Origin: a virus
Virus record (IMG/VR): IMGVR_UViG_3300031672_000011
Location: 1-24,617 of that record
Direction: 5' to 3' (one strand)
Length of the DNA: 24,617 nucleotides
In this document: positions 14,565 through 22,821 of the stretch, piece after piece
Position numbering within the stretch: position 1 is the first letter of the stretch
Layout of the letters: each line of letters opens with the position of its first letter
Notes under the pieces: generated by a model
The model's input: only the letters and a program-made list of their open reading frames with translations
Database searches by the model: none
Told to the model about the DNA's origin: nothing
Made by a program: the position numbers and the translations under genes

Positions 14565-15293
14565 TCATCCTTGGGCAATTGGGTCGAGCAGGAACCCGGC
14601 GCCCCACAGGTCCCACGACCAGCCCTGGACCTGCGCGGCCGTGGTCCCCCCGCTCTCGCCCACGTTCTTGAGCCCGAGCACGGCGGAGACGACCGCCGTG
14701 GCGCCGGGCGCGAGCGTGAGCACCACGGCGCGCCGTACGCGCAGGTGCACGATCGACTGCACCTTCGGGGACGCGGTGTGGATCGCGTCGAGATACGAGC
14801 CGAGGTTGGGCCACCCCGACCCGGGGTAGGCGAGCGAGCCCCACATCTCCAGCCAGTCCGAGTCGCCGCTGTTCACGTTCTGCCGCCATTCGCCCCAGCC
14901 GACGAAGCCCATCGACAGCGGCGACGGGTTGCTGACACTGACCGCGCTGAGGGCCGTGGACGGCACGGTCCCGGGGCCCGAGGGGTTGGCGAACGGGGGG
15001 TCCGCGGTGCTGGGGAACCACACCGGCGACCCGGTGGCCACCAGGACCGGAGCGGAGAACGCGCCGCCCTGGGACGAGAGGTGCACCGGCAGCGGCGAGG
15101 CGGCACCGGCCGGGGCGGGCAGGGCCGCCGGGACGACCCACAGCCCGGCGGCGGGGTCGTAGCGCAGGGCGTTGGCCGAGTCGATCTGCGCGCCGGGCCA
15201 CGCGCACACCGCCGGGCGGGTGTTGGCCAGGGTCAGCTCGCCCAGCGGCCCGTGGGTGAACGCCGGGCTGATACACACGTCGGGCACGGGCAC
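14565..15293 (-). CDS. Tail/surface protein of the CTGPEF paralogue family, copy 1 (242 aa)
   Basis: GTG 15293 follows GGAGAG and places the start just before DVCISPAFTHGPLGEL, the family N-terminus. Further landmarks are TRPAVCAWPGA, NALRYDPAAGLWVVP, SNPSPLSMGFVGWGEW, EMWGSLAYPG, RRAVVLTLAPGATAVVSAVL and the end GAGFLLDPIAQG. This copy is detached from its six relatives and sits between the tail completion protein and the chaperones, normally the place of the major tail protein. That position suggests it could decorate the tail tube or neck. It groups with copies 4 and 5. Confidence 0.75.
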   Translation of the reverse strand: MPVPDVCISPAFTHGPLGELTLANTRPAVCAWPGAQIDSANALRYDPAAGLWVVPAALPAPAGAASPLPVHLSSQGGAFSAPVLVATGSPVWFPSTADPPFANPSGPGTVPSTALSAVSVSNPSPLSMGFVGWGEWRQNVNSGDSDWLEMWGSLAYPGSGWPNLGSYLDAIHTASPKVQSIVHLRVRRAVVLTLAPGATAVVSAVLGLKNVGESGGTTAAQVQGWSWDLWGAGFLLDPIAQG

Positions 15294-15304
15294 CGTGGTC
15301 TCTC

Positions 15305-15799
15305 CTATCCGGTGGCCGGGATGCGCTTGATGGTCCAGCCCGGCAGCTCGAGCACCAGCGCGTTGTACAGGAAGGGGTTGGAGGGCACCCCGCGCACCGC
15401 GCGCGCGAACACTTTGCCGCCCGCGGGCGCCGCGTTCTGCCCGGCGGAGGCCTGCCCCCACGCGCCGGAGGACCCCGACGGCGTGAAAACGAGGTACCTG
15501 CCGCGCAGCGGGTAGATCATGGCGTGGCGCGGGCCGTAGATCCCGGTGCCCTCGTGGATGAAGATCGCGTACGGCAGGCGGGAGCCGACCTGCGCGAACA
15601 CGTTCATGCCGCTGATGTACATGGTCTGGGCGATCGAGGAGCGCAGGGTGCCGGACGCGGACTGGGCCAGCCGCCTGGCGGTGGCGGCGACCGCCTCGGC
15701 CTTGGCCTCGACGTACTGGTACACCGGCCCGTACGGCGCCGTGACGTACTGGCGCGCCGCCTGCTGGTTCACCTTGATCACGATCCGGGTCGCGCTCAC
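15305..15799 (-). CDS. HK97-gp10-like tail completion / neck protein (164 aa)
   Basis: The product has the layout of the HK97 gp10 family: an N-terminal helix (YQYVEAKAEAVAATARRLA), SGTLRSSIAQTMYISGMN, then the signature AIFIHEGTGIYGPRHAMIYP and a beta stretch (LRGRYLVFTPSG). It closes with a region ending in PSNPFLYNALVLELPG. In this family the HEGT segment and following hairpin are typical. The protein would cap the tail at the head-tail joint. The start GTG 15799 lies 1 bp after the stop of the Cys-rich neck protein. Confidence 0.85.
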   Translation of the reverse strand: MSATRIVIKVNQQAARQYVTAPYGPVYQYVEAKAEAVAATARRLAQSASGTLRSSIAQTMYISGMNVFAQVGSRLPYAIFIHEGTGIYGPRHAMIYPLRGRYLVFTPSGSSGAWGQASAGQNAAPAGGKVFARAVRGVPSNPFLYNALVLELPGWTIKRIPATG

Positions 15800-15800
15800 G

Positions 15801-16472
15801 CTACGGGCCAGCGTTCGCGCGGGCCGCGAGGTCCGGGATGCCCGGCAGCACCCCGCGCACGTACGACAGGACGCTGGTGCCCGCGCAGCCGCCCTGCGGG
15901 CTCACCGGCTGCATCACGTTGGGCTGGATCTCCCAGTCGTCCATCGACGACGCAAAGTTATCCTGGTTGCAGCACCACGCGGCCTGCCACGCCAGCTGGG
16001 TGTCGGTGACCAGGCCCATGGATGCGGGGAAGCGCGCGTCCTGGCAGCCGGTGGGCTGGTTGTCGTCCGGGCTCGGCCAGCACCGGTACACGCCCGACTC
16101 GACGATGGCCTGGATCTGGTTGGGCGAGCAGCGCGCTTTGTCGATGTCGCGGGTGAGCGGGTCGATGCGCACCAGGCGCACCCACGCCATGCCGCCCCCG
16201 GCCGCGTTCGGCCCGGTCAGGCAGTCGCAGTTGCACCACATGTCCATCGTGGGCGCCGAGGCCGACCACGCCGTGCAGCAGTCGCATACCGGGCGCCCGG
16301 CCGCGGTGAGGGCGTTGCACAGGCACAGCAGCATCCGGGACATCACGCGTCCGAGCGGGGAGTCCAGGCCCTTGGACGCGGTGAGCGGGTCGGGGTGCGC
16401 CGGGAGCACCGGGACCGCCGGTCCGCAGCCCGGGGAGCCCGGCACGCACGGGTCCGGGCCGATCTCGTTCAC
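15801..16472 (-). CDS. Cys-rich head-tail connector / neck protein (223 aa)
   Basis: Sixteen of 223 residues are Cys, mostly in clusters: LLCLCNAL, VCDCC, WCNCDC, AWCCNQ. Clear helices are few. Families of this type occur in the neck region of Streptomyces phages between the adaptor and the tail completion gene, and the order here fits that. Motifs include GGGMAWVRLVRIDPL and DTQLAWQAAWCC. Zinc binding or disulphide clamping at the neck is possible. Start GTG 16472 follows GAGAGGGG. The gene stands 172 bp downstream of the adaptor gene. Confidence 0.7.
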   Translation of the reverse strand: MNEIGPDPCVPGSPGCGPAVPVLPAHPDPLTASKGLDSPLGRVMSRMLLCLCNALTAAGRPVCDCCTAWSASAPTMDMWCNCDCLTGPNAAGGGMAWVRLVRIDPLTRDIDKARCSPNQIQAIVESGVYRCWPSPDDNQPTGCQDARFPASMGLVTDTQLAWQAAWCCNQDNFASSMDDWEIQPNVMQPVSPQGGCAGTSVLSYVRGVLPGIPDLAARANAGP

Positions 16473-16643
16473 GCGCGCCCCTCTCGGGCCATGCCGTCTC
16501 TATTTGCCTGTTCCGTCCCAGTATTGCCTATATGGCCGTCGCGGTGTCCGACGCCGGACGGCCGGTACGCAGACGCTATCGACGAGGACGACCGGCAGGT
16601 CACGGTGACGCAGCTGGGCCGCAGCGGCGTGTGACGACCCTGC
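16473..16643 (-). promoter_or_regulatory. Intergenic region with hairpins and possible weak promoter
   Basis: This gap inside the virion operon holds no convincing gene. Two alternative hairpins overlap near 16534-16563 (GGCCGTC with GACGGCC, or GTCCG with CGGAC). Downstream on the minus strand, TAGAGA (16502-16497) with a poor -35 (AATACT, 17 bp away) and a GGCCCGAG stretch just after it loosely resemble the TAGAGT/GGGCGAG promoter family. A terminator-then-promoter boundary would explain the unusual spacing. Confidence 0.3.
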
Positions 16644-17657
16644 TCAGCCCAGCCACGGGCTGGGATTGGACTGCGTGATCTGGTTGCCTCGGTTGATGTC
16701 CGGGGTGAAGATCGCCCCGGGCCGCACCACGCCGTGCGGGTTGACCGCGGCGATCCACATGTCCACCTCGGGGATGCCCGTGCGCCCCTTCTCATACAAA
16801 GACAACGGGTCGATATACGAGAGGGTCATGCCCTCGCGCACGACCTGGGACACGCGGGTGGGCAGGCGGCACGGCGAGCCGATACAGGCCTTCGCGATCT
16901 CTGCGGCCAGCACCCCGACCGCGGCGCGGCCGGTGTTGGGCACGGGGATGCCCTTGAGATAGGTGACCGCGAGCGCGTTCGCATCGTCGTTCGGCTTGTC
17001 CATCTCCTGGCAGTGCATCCAGCACTGCCCGTCGGTGCGCACCAGCAGCGGCACCGTCCCGCCGTTATACACCACCCACGCCGTGTCCGGGACGACCGCG
17101 CCCTGGGTCATGACCTGGGTGACCGCGTGGATCGGCCCGGACAGGCGGATCACGCACCGCGTGTTGCAGCCGCACTCCATGCCGCAGCCCCCGCAGCCGT
17201 TGCGCCAGTACCCGTCGATGCCGACGTACGGCTGGAGCACGCCGCCGCTCTGGTACGGCACCCAACCGTAGGACGCCCACGCCGACCAGCCGCACCGGAT
17301 CGGCTGGCGGCACGGGCGGATCGTGACCGGGCACAGGCCGAAGCGGTGCCCGGTGAACGCCCACAGCACCTCGGTCGCGATCGACAGGGCGCGCTGCTGG
17401 ACGCTCGGCTCGTAGTTGGCCCACTTCGGATCGCACGAGAGGTCCGCGGGCCAGTCGCACGGGCCGGACGGCGGCGGGGCGGGCAGCACCGGCTGCCCGT
17501 TCTTGGCGAACGCGGCGTGCGCGTAGCCGTCCGCGGGCGGCGTGCCGGGCTGGCCCACCGGCAGCGGGGTGATCGCCGCCGGTGGGCCCTCGGCCAGCGG
17601 GGTGGCCGCGTTCGGCACCGGCGCGGCCACCCACCCGTCCCACGGGTTCTCCGCCAC
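16644..17657 (-). CDS. Head-to-tail adaptor (337 aa)
   Basis: After a Pro/Ala-rich N-terminal arm (about 80 residues), the protein has the adaptor signature of actinophages: YEPSVQQRALSIATEVLWAF, then TGHRFGLCPVTIRPC, followed by a large Cys-rich loop (GCGGCGMECGCNTRC). Later come IRLSGPIHAVTQVMTQGAVV, then VGVLAAEIAKACIGSPC and RLPTRVSQVVREGMTLSYID. This matches proteins that dock below the portal and connect to the tail. Start GTG 17657 follows GGAAGGA just after the stop of the tail tube gene. It contains about 14 Cys. Confidence 0.82.
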   Translation of the reverse strand: MAENPWDGWVAAPVPNAATPLAEGPPAAITPLPVGQPGTPPADGYAHAAFAKNGQPVLPAPPPSGPCDWPADLSCDPKWANYEPSVQQRALSIATEVLWAFTGHRFGLCPVTIRPCRQPIRCGWSAWASYGWVPYQSGGVLQPYVGIDGYWRNGCGGCGMECGCNTRCVIRLSGPIHAVTQVMTQGAVVPDTAWVVYNGGTVPLLVRTDGQCWMHCQEMDKPNDDANALAVTYLKGIPVPNTGRAAVGVLAAEIAKACIGSPCRLPTRVSQVVREGMTLSYIDPLSLYEKGRTGIPEVDMWIAAVNPHGVVRPGAIFTPDINRGNQITQSNPSPWLG

Positions 17658-17672
17658 GGGGGGTCCTTCCGG

Positions 17673-19016
17673 CTAGGGGATCGTCGTGGTCTCGGACACG
17701 GTCGGGTCCTGCGAGGACACGGTGACCGTCGGGCCGCCCGACGGGGTTCCGGTCCACGGCAGCGCGTACACGTGCGTGAGCGGGAAGGGCCCGGGGGTGG
17801 TGGCCGTGCCGCCGACCGTGCCGCACTGCCCGGTGGGCAGGTTGACGCTCTGGAGCGCGGATCCGTCGCCCCAGTTGATGATGGCGGTCGGGTCCTTGAG
17901 GTTGAGGATCTCCAGGTACCCGGTGACCGCGGACGAGGTCGGGGTGCCCCAGGTGACCGGGGCGAGGGAGAGGAAGGGGCCCACGCGCGTCACGGTCGGC
18001 ACCGTCTCGGCCCCGGCCAGCGCGATGATCGTGTATACGCCGGAGCACGCGTAGGTGTAGGTGAACGTGCCGGAGTACAGCGGCAGCTGCCCCATCGGGT
18101 TGGTGCAGGTCGCGGGGTTGCCCGAGCCGCCGGACGAGGCGAGCAGCACGGTCTGCGGGCCGGTGCCGTCGCCGGGGTCGACCGTCGCGGTCGGGGTCTT
18201 CGCGTTGGCGATCGTGACCGTGATGGCCTTGGTGGGCGAGCCGGGGGCGCCGGTGACGGTGACCGCGGCGGTCATGCCCGCCTGCGCCACGGTGTTCTGC
18301 GCGCCGCACATCGGGGTGGGCGGCGCCATGGTGGTCAGGAACTGCACCACCTGCGTGGTCGCCGGGATCGGGATCGGCAGCGGCGCGCACACCGGGGAGG
18401 TGGGGGTCGACCCGCCGGTGCCCACGGTCTGGAGCAGCACCGGGTACGGGCCCACGCCCCACTGCGAGTTGGGTAGCGTCCGGCCGTTGTAGACGAACGA
18501 GACGGCGTCGTTCTTCAGGTCGATGTCGCCGGGCACCCCGCCCAGCACCCACGGGAGGCAGTAGTACCACCAGTTGCCGGAGATGCCGGTGTACGCGGGC
18601 TCCGAGCACGCATTGTTCGTGGCCTGCGCCTGCATCCAGACTTCCAGCGAAAACCCGACGGTGCACGAATATTGGGTGTTGTCCATCCACCCGATGTTGG
18701 TGCCGTCGTAGCCCAGCACCGGCTGCCACGTGGGGTTCATGATCGAGACCATGTCCGGGTCGACGGCACACATGGTGATCTCGGTGTTCCACCACTTGAC
18801 CTGGTCGCAGTATTTGTCCGAGATGCACAGCGACCCGTCGAACGCCTTGACCTTGATCTCGTCGCCGGTCTCCACCTCCGGCGTGCACTTCACCTCAACA
18901 ACCCCGGATGATACGACCGTGGACGACGGGCCCAGGGCCGGGCGCCCGCAGGAGTCCAGCCTGGTCACCCGCATCACCCGGCCTCGCAGAACCTTGACAC
19001 ACTGCTTGCTGGCCAT
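17673..19016 (-). CDS. Major tail tube protein with two PKD-like C-terminal domains (447 aa)
   Basis: Residues 1-195 match the Streptomyces phage major tail protein: RVTRLDSCGRPALGP, EVETGDEIKVKAFDG, LCISDKYCDQVKWW, EITMCAVDPDMVSIMNPTW, LPWVLGGVPGDIDLKN and SQWGVGPYPV. A linker carries VQFLTTMAPPTPMCG, also seen in that family. Residues about 262-340 (VDPGDGTGPQTVLLASSGG, then TFTYTYACSGVYTIIAL) and 355-440 (INWGDGSALQSVNL, then LTHVYALPW) are two PKD-like Ig domains with the WGDG hallmark. Such domains would project from the tail surface. The gene precedes the neck genes, the reverse of the common order. Confidence 0.88.
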   Translation of the reverse strand: MASKQCVKVLRGRVMRVTRLDSCGRPALGPSSTVVSSGVVEVKCTPEVETGDEIKVKAFDGSLCISDKYCDQVKWWNTEITMCAVDPDMVSIMNPTWQPVLGYDGTNIGWMDNTQYSCTVGFSLEVWMQAQATNNACSEPAYTGISGNWWYYCLPWVLGGVPGDIDLKNDAVSFVYNGRTLPNSQWGVGPYPVLLQTVGTGGSTPTSPVCAPLPIPIPATTQVVQFLTTMAPPTPMCGAQNTVAQAGMTAAVTVTGAPGSPTKAITVTIANAKTPTATVDPGDGTGPQTVLLASSGGSGNPATCTNPMGQLPLYSGTFTYTYACSGVYTIIALAGAETVPTVTRVGPFLSLAPVTWGTPTSSAVTGYLEILNLKDPTAIINWGDGSALQSVNLPTGQCGTVGGTATTPGPFPLTHVYALPWTGTPSGGPTVTVSSQDPTVSETTTIP

Positions 19017-19023
19017 GGCCGGA

Positions 19024-19452
19024 TCAGCCCTCCTGCGTCGGGTCGGCGGCCGCCGGGTCGGCGGCGGCCGGGTCGGTCGCCTTGCGCGCGCGCGGGGCGC
19101 GCGAGGTCCTGCCCGCGGACGGCGCGGCGCCGTCCGCGTCGCCCTGCGCGTCGCCGCCGTCCGCGCCGTCCGCGGCGCCGTCCGCGTCGGGCGGGGCGTC
19201 GCCGCCGCCCGGCCCGTCCGCGCCGGGGGCGTCCGGCTGCTCGGCCAGCGGGGGCGCGCTGCTCGCGCCGCGCCCGATCCGGTCCGCGAGGGACTGCGGC
19301 ACGATGAAGCTCAGGACCCGGGTCGCGGTGGTGGTGCCCACCCCCTCGCCGAGCTCGGGGTCGGCCGCCGCGTACAGGGCCTCGGTCAGGGCGTGCTGGT
19401 CGTCCGCGTCGCGGGGGATGATGAGCACGTATCCGGGTGCGATCTCGATCAC
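19024..19452 (-). CDS. Small acidic low-complexity protein (142 aa)
   Basis: Residues 1-60 look folded (MIEIAPGYVLIIPRDADDQ, ATRVLSFIVPQSLADRIG). Residues 65-142 are a disordered Ala/Asp/Gly/Pro tract with repeated DGAADGA-like units, and the tail carries a basic RTSRAPRARK patch and a duplicated PAAADPAAADP. The start GTG 19452 uses an AGGAA that overlaps the upstream stop. It lies between the capsid genes and the tail tube gene. A head-tail or decoration role would fit; no family is recognised with confidence. Confidence 0.65.
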   Translation of the reverse strand: MIEIAPGYVLIIPRDADDQHALTEALYAAADPELGEGVGTTTATRVLSFIVPQSLADRIGRGASSAPPLAEQPDAPGADGPGGGDAPPDADGAADGADGGDAQGDADGAAPSAGRTSRAPRARKATDPAAADPAAADPTQEG

Positions 19453-19461
19453 TGTCGGTTC

Positions 19462-20661
19462 CTAGCGGGTCAAGGGCGCGGTCAGGGTGGCCGCGCCGAT
19501 CGGGGCCGGGGCGAACGCGACCTTGGCCGCCACCTGGACGCACTCGACGGTCACCAGCACGGCGCGCTCGGCGATCGCCACCGACTGGTTCAGGGGCGCG
19601 CTGAAAGTTTCGTTGGTGACGATCTCGCCGCGCCGCACCACCACCTCGCCGGTGGCGTACATCCACGCCTGCGCCGCGTTGGCGATCCCGTCCGGGCCCT
19701 GGAACCCGTATCCGGCTCCGAACGCCCACGCGTTGCCGAGCGGGGTGACCAGGGATCCGTCGCTGTCGCGGTACACCAGGCGCTCGTGGCTCGCCCACGC
19801 GGCCAGCGCCCGGGGGGCGTGGATGATCAGGCGGGTGTTGGCCGCGTTCTGCCCGGCGCCCTCCAGGACCCCGAGGGCCTGGTAGATGTCCAGGCCCGGG
19901 TCGCTGGCCTCGAGCGGGGTCAGGGCCGTGCTCGCCTCGGACGCGAGGGCGCCGTGGTTGCCCTCCTCGCCGAGGAAGAAGCCGCGCTCGACCAGGCGGT
20001 GCTCGTTCCAGCCGAGCCGGGCCCCGGCGCGCGCGGCCGCGTCCGCCATGCCCACCGGGGCGCACTGCACCGCGTTGTAGATCACGAACGGGGTCGCGGC
20101 CTGCCACACGACCGGCCACGCGTCTTTGGTGCGCTGCACCGGGCCGGAGCCGGTGAAGGTGATGGTGGCGCTCTGCGGCGTGCCGGTGCCGGTCGAGGCG
20201 TAGGTGTAGGTGGTGGTGACCGTGTAGGTCACCGGGCTGGCCAGCGGCTCGGTGAAGGTGTGCGGGAGCGTCGCGGCCACCGGGGCGGGGTAGGAGTCGG
20301 AGGAGCCGTCTCCCCAGTCCACCAGGATGCCCTCGACGACGCCGGTGGCCGGGGTGGGCGGGGTGAGCAGGACGTCGAAGGGCCGGTTGGCCGCGTCGCC
20401 CTGGGCCACGGCCATGCCGGTGGGCAGCGAGCCGTGCGTCAGCGCCCAGCTGCCGGGCAGGTCCTGCGGCTGGCAGTAGCCCCCCGGCCACAGCCCCCCG
20501 GCCGCGCAGGTGTCCGGGGCCCAGAACGCGCCGCCGATCTCCCAGCGCACCGCCGGGTCGGGCGGCAGGACGGCGGCGGCCGCGTACAGGCCGTTGGGCC
20601 AGGGGGTTCCGGCGGGCTGCTCGATCAGGGTGCCCGCGGGGGCGAACGTGGGGTAGGACAC
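19462..20661 (-). CDS. Second capsid-like structural protein with an inserted PKD domain (399 aa)
   Basis: Residues about 95-172 form a PKD-like Ig domain (VDWGDGSSDSYPAPV, LPHTFTEPL, VTYTVTTTYTY). The rest (VIYNAVQCAPVGMADAAARA, RLVERGFFLGEEGNHGALAS, YQALGVLEGAGQNAANTRLI, HAPRALAAWA, AWMYATGEVVVRRGEI, NQSVAIAERAVLVTVEC) resembles an HK97-fold-like capsid family encoded next to the major capsid gene in Streptomyces phages. It could form pentamers or decorate the shell; the family role is recalled, not proven here. Start GTG 20661 follows TAGGAG. A terminator hairpin precedes it, so it may be expressed below the major capsid protein. Confidence 0.7.
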   Translation of the reverse strand: MSYPTFAPAGTLIEQPAGTPWPNGLYAAAAVLPPDPAVRWEIGGAFWAPDTCAAGGLWPGGYCQPQDLPGSWALTHGSLPTGMAVAQGDAANRPFDVLLTPPTPATGVVEGILVDWGDGSSDSYPAPVAATLPHTFTEPLASPVTYTVTTTYTYASTGTGTPQSATITFTGSGPVQRTKDAWPVVWQAATPFVIYNAVQCAPVGMADAAARAGARLGWNEHRLVERGFFLGEEGNHGALASEASTALTPLEASDPGLDIYQALGVLEGAGQNAANTRLIIHAPRALAAWASHERLVYRDSDGSLVTPLGNAWAFGAGYGFQGPDGIANAAQAWMYATGEVVVRRGEIVTNETFSAPLNQSVAIAERAVLVTVECVQVAAKVAFAPAPIGAATLTAPLTR

Positions 20662-20692
20662 CGTGGCTCCTAGACGCCGGTCGGGGGGCGGG

Positions 20693-20723
20693 GCGCGCCG
20701 CCCCGGGTGGCGGGGCGGCGCGC
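20693..20723 (-). terminator. Hairpin terminator after the major capsid gene
   Basis: A perfect 12-bp GC stem (GCGCGCCGCCCC with its complement) encloses a 7-nt loop, 13 bp beyond the major capsid stop. No U-tract is present, which is common in high-GC actinobacterial genomes. It probably lets capsid mRNA end here while some transcription reads through. Confidence 0.7.
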
Positions 20724-20736
20724 TTGTCGCGGGCGG

Positions 20737-22821
20737 CTAGACGACGCAGACGGTGGTGGGCGGCACGATCTGCCCGCCCGTCTGGCCGTTGGGGCACACG
20801 TCGATCAGCAGCAGCCGGGACTCCCAGCACTTCTTGCCGACGAGCAAACCCTCTTCCATGAACAGCGCGGTGTAACGGTTCTGCGCCAGGGTGGTCGAGT
20901 CGTACAGGCCGTCGATCGTGATCACGTCGGCCTGCCCCTTGATGAACGTTCCGGCCTTGTAGAGGATGACCGGGACCATCGAGGGCCACTTGACGTTGGC
21001 GACGAGCGGGCTGCTCGCGCCCGGGGCCGGGTACAGGCCCATCGTGCCCACCGGCAGCCCCGAGGTGATGTCCGCGGGGCACTCGGTGCCGAACTGGCTC
21101 GCGTAGTCGGTGTCGTATGCCGGGATGTTCGGGTTGAACGCGTCGAAGAAGTCATACACCCACTGCACGTTCACCCCGCGCAGGCTGAGCCACTCCCCGA
21201 TCATCTGGTCGGTGACGTTCATGGGGTCCTGCAGGCCGTAGCGCTTGGCGAGGTCGGCGCGGATGATCCCCTTGGCGAACAGCGGCAGGACCGTCTCCAG
21301 GGTGTCGGTCTGCGCCCACCGGTACCGGTAGCGCATGTCGGTGGCCTGGAGCTCGATCACGTCCAGGATGCCCGCGGACGCCCCGAACCCGGGGTAGATG
21401 TCCGGCGTGGTGCTGCTGCCGAGGGTGACCCCGAAGCGGAATTTGCAGGACTGCGCCGCCATCCGGGTCAGCGTCTGGGCGTTGACGTGGTGCGCGTGCG
21501 CCACCAGGGACTGCTCCAGGAAATACTGGATGAGCTCCGGGTAAGCCTGGTTGGTGAGGATACCGGCCTTGAGGCACAGGCCGATGACATCCAGGCGCTT
21601 CTCCTGGAACGCCGGGCACGGCACCTCGTAGCACGGCTTGACGTTGCCCGCGGCCGGGAGGCCCGAGGTCCCGGCCTCGGTCAGCATCCACAGCGGGCTG
21701 GTGGCCGCGGTCCCGGCGACCACGCCGGTCCCGCCGTCCTGGGGGACGCCGTAGACCGCGGAGAAGTCGGGGGTCTGCGGCCAGCGCACCCCGCCCCGGG
21801 TGAGGGTGACCCCCGGCAGGTCGACCAGGCCGTCCATGGACGCCGTTGGGCATAGCTCATAGAGGATCTCGGAGGGAGCGCACCAGCCGCCGCCCGCCGC
21901 GGCGGTCAACGCGTTGTTGGACGCGATCAGCGAGCCGCCGGGCAGCCGCTTCTCGTCCGACGCGTTCTCGATCTTGATCCAGTCGTCTTGCGAGCCGGTG
22001 CAGGTGAACGCCGGGTCGGGATTGCGCCGGATCGAGATGATGCCCTGGCGCAGGTACGGGCTGCCGGAGGACTCCAGGGTCCGCATCTTCGCGCGCACCG
22101 CCTCGGCCATCGCCCGCATGCTCGGCAGCTCGCCGCCCGCGGAGAACCCCGGCACGTCCGCGCTCGCGGAGACCGTGACGGTGCGCGCCCCGCGCTTGGG
22201 CAGCGTGGACGGCATGTGGGCCAGCGAGACCAGGGAGCCCCTCTTGCCGCCGCCGCCTGCGGACGCGGTCGCGGCGCCCTTCGCAGACGACGCCCCGCCC
22301 TTCATCTTGCCGCCCTTGAGCTTGCCGCCCTTCTTGTACTTGCCGTTCTTGCCCTTGGCCGGGGGTGCGCCCCCGGTGGTGTCGCCGTCGCCCTCCCCGC
22401 CCTTCTCCCACGGGGGCACGTCGCCGCCGCCGGACTTGGCCGCGGCCTTGGCGGCGGCGCGGCGCATCTTCTTGTCGTCCGTGCCGTCCGCGAACTTGGC
22501 CTTGGGCGCGAGGCGGGCGGCGAGCTCCCTGGCCTTGGCGATCCGGGCGGCCTCGGCGGTCGCGAACTCGTCGCGCAGGTCCCGCACGGCCTGCACGACG
22601 TCGGCCACCCGCTCCATCTCGGCGAGCTGCTCGTCGCTGGGCACCGAGTCGTCCGCGGGGCTCACCTGGGCGAACGCCGCGGTGGCCGCCTCGAGCAGCG
22701 GCGTGAGCTCCGCCGTGGGCGTCTCGGCGAGGAACGCCCGCGCGGCCGCGATCCGGTCGGCGCTGGTCGCGGCGTCCTCCAGGGAGAAGACGTGCGCCAG
22801 AAGGTCCTTGAGTGTGTCCAT
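20737..22821 (-). CDS. Major capsid protein (HK97-fold) with long N-terminal extension (694 aa)
   Basis: The C-terminal 450 residues match the major capsid protein of Streptomyces phages: GGGWCAPSEILYELCP, GLVDLPGVTLTRGGVRWP, CPAFQEKRLDVIGLCLKAGI, LTNQAYPELIQYFLEQS, VAHAHHVNAQTL, YRWAQTDTLETVLPLF, KGIIRADLAKRYGL, FFDAFNPN, NRYTALFMEEGLLVGKK. Residues 1-125 are charged helices, like a fused scaffold or delta domain. Residues 130-195 are a Gly/Lys-rich low-complexity linker with KGKNGKYKKGGKLKGGKMKG at 156-175, which may bind DNA or be removed. No separate scaffold or protease gene is seen here. ATG 22821 follows AAAGGG. Confidence 0.92.
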   Translation of the reverse strand: MDTLKDLLAHVFSLEDAATSADRIAAARAFLAETPTAELTPLLEAATAAFAQVSPADDSVPSDEQLAEMERVADVVQAVRDLRDEFATAEAARIAKARELAARLAPKAKFADGTDDKKMRRAAAKAAAKSGGGDVPPWEKGGEGDGDTTGGAPPAKGKNGKYKKGGKLKGGKMKGGASSAKGAATASAGGGGKRGSLVSLAHMPSTLPKRGARTVTVSASADVPGFSAGGELPSMRAMAEAVRAKMRTLESSGSPYLRQGIISIRRNPDPAFTCTGSQDDWIKIENASDEKRLPGGSLIASNNALTAAAGGGWCAPSEILYELCPTASMDGLVDLPGVTLTRGGVRWPQTPDFSAVYGVPQDGGTGVVAGTAATSPLWMLTEAGTSGLPAAGNVKPCYEVPCPAFQEKRLDVIGLCLKAGILTNQAYPELIQYFLEQSLVAHAHHVNAQTLTRMAAQSCKFRFGVTLGSSTTPDIYPGFGASAGILDVIELQATDMRYRYRWAQTDTLETVLPLFAKGIIRADLAKRYGLQDPMNVTDQMIGEWLSLRGVNVQWVYDFFDAFNPNIPAYDTDYASQFGTECPADITSGLPVGTMGLYPAPGASSPLVANVKWPSMVPVILYKAGTFIKGQADVITIDGLYDSTTLAQNRYTALFMEEGLLVGKKCWESRLLLIDVCPNGQTGGQIVPPTTVCVV

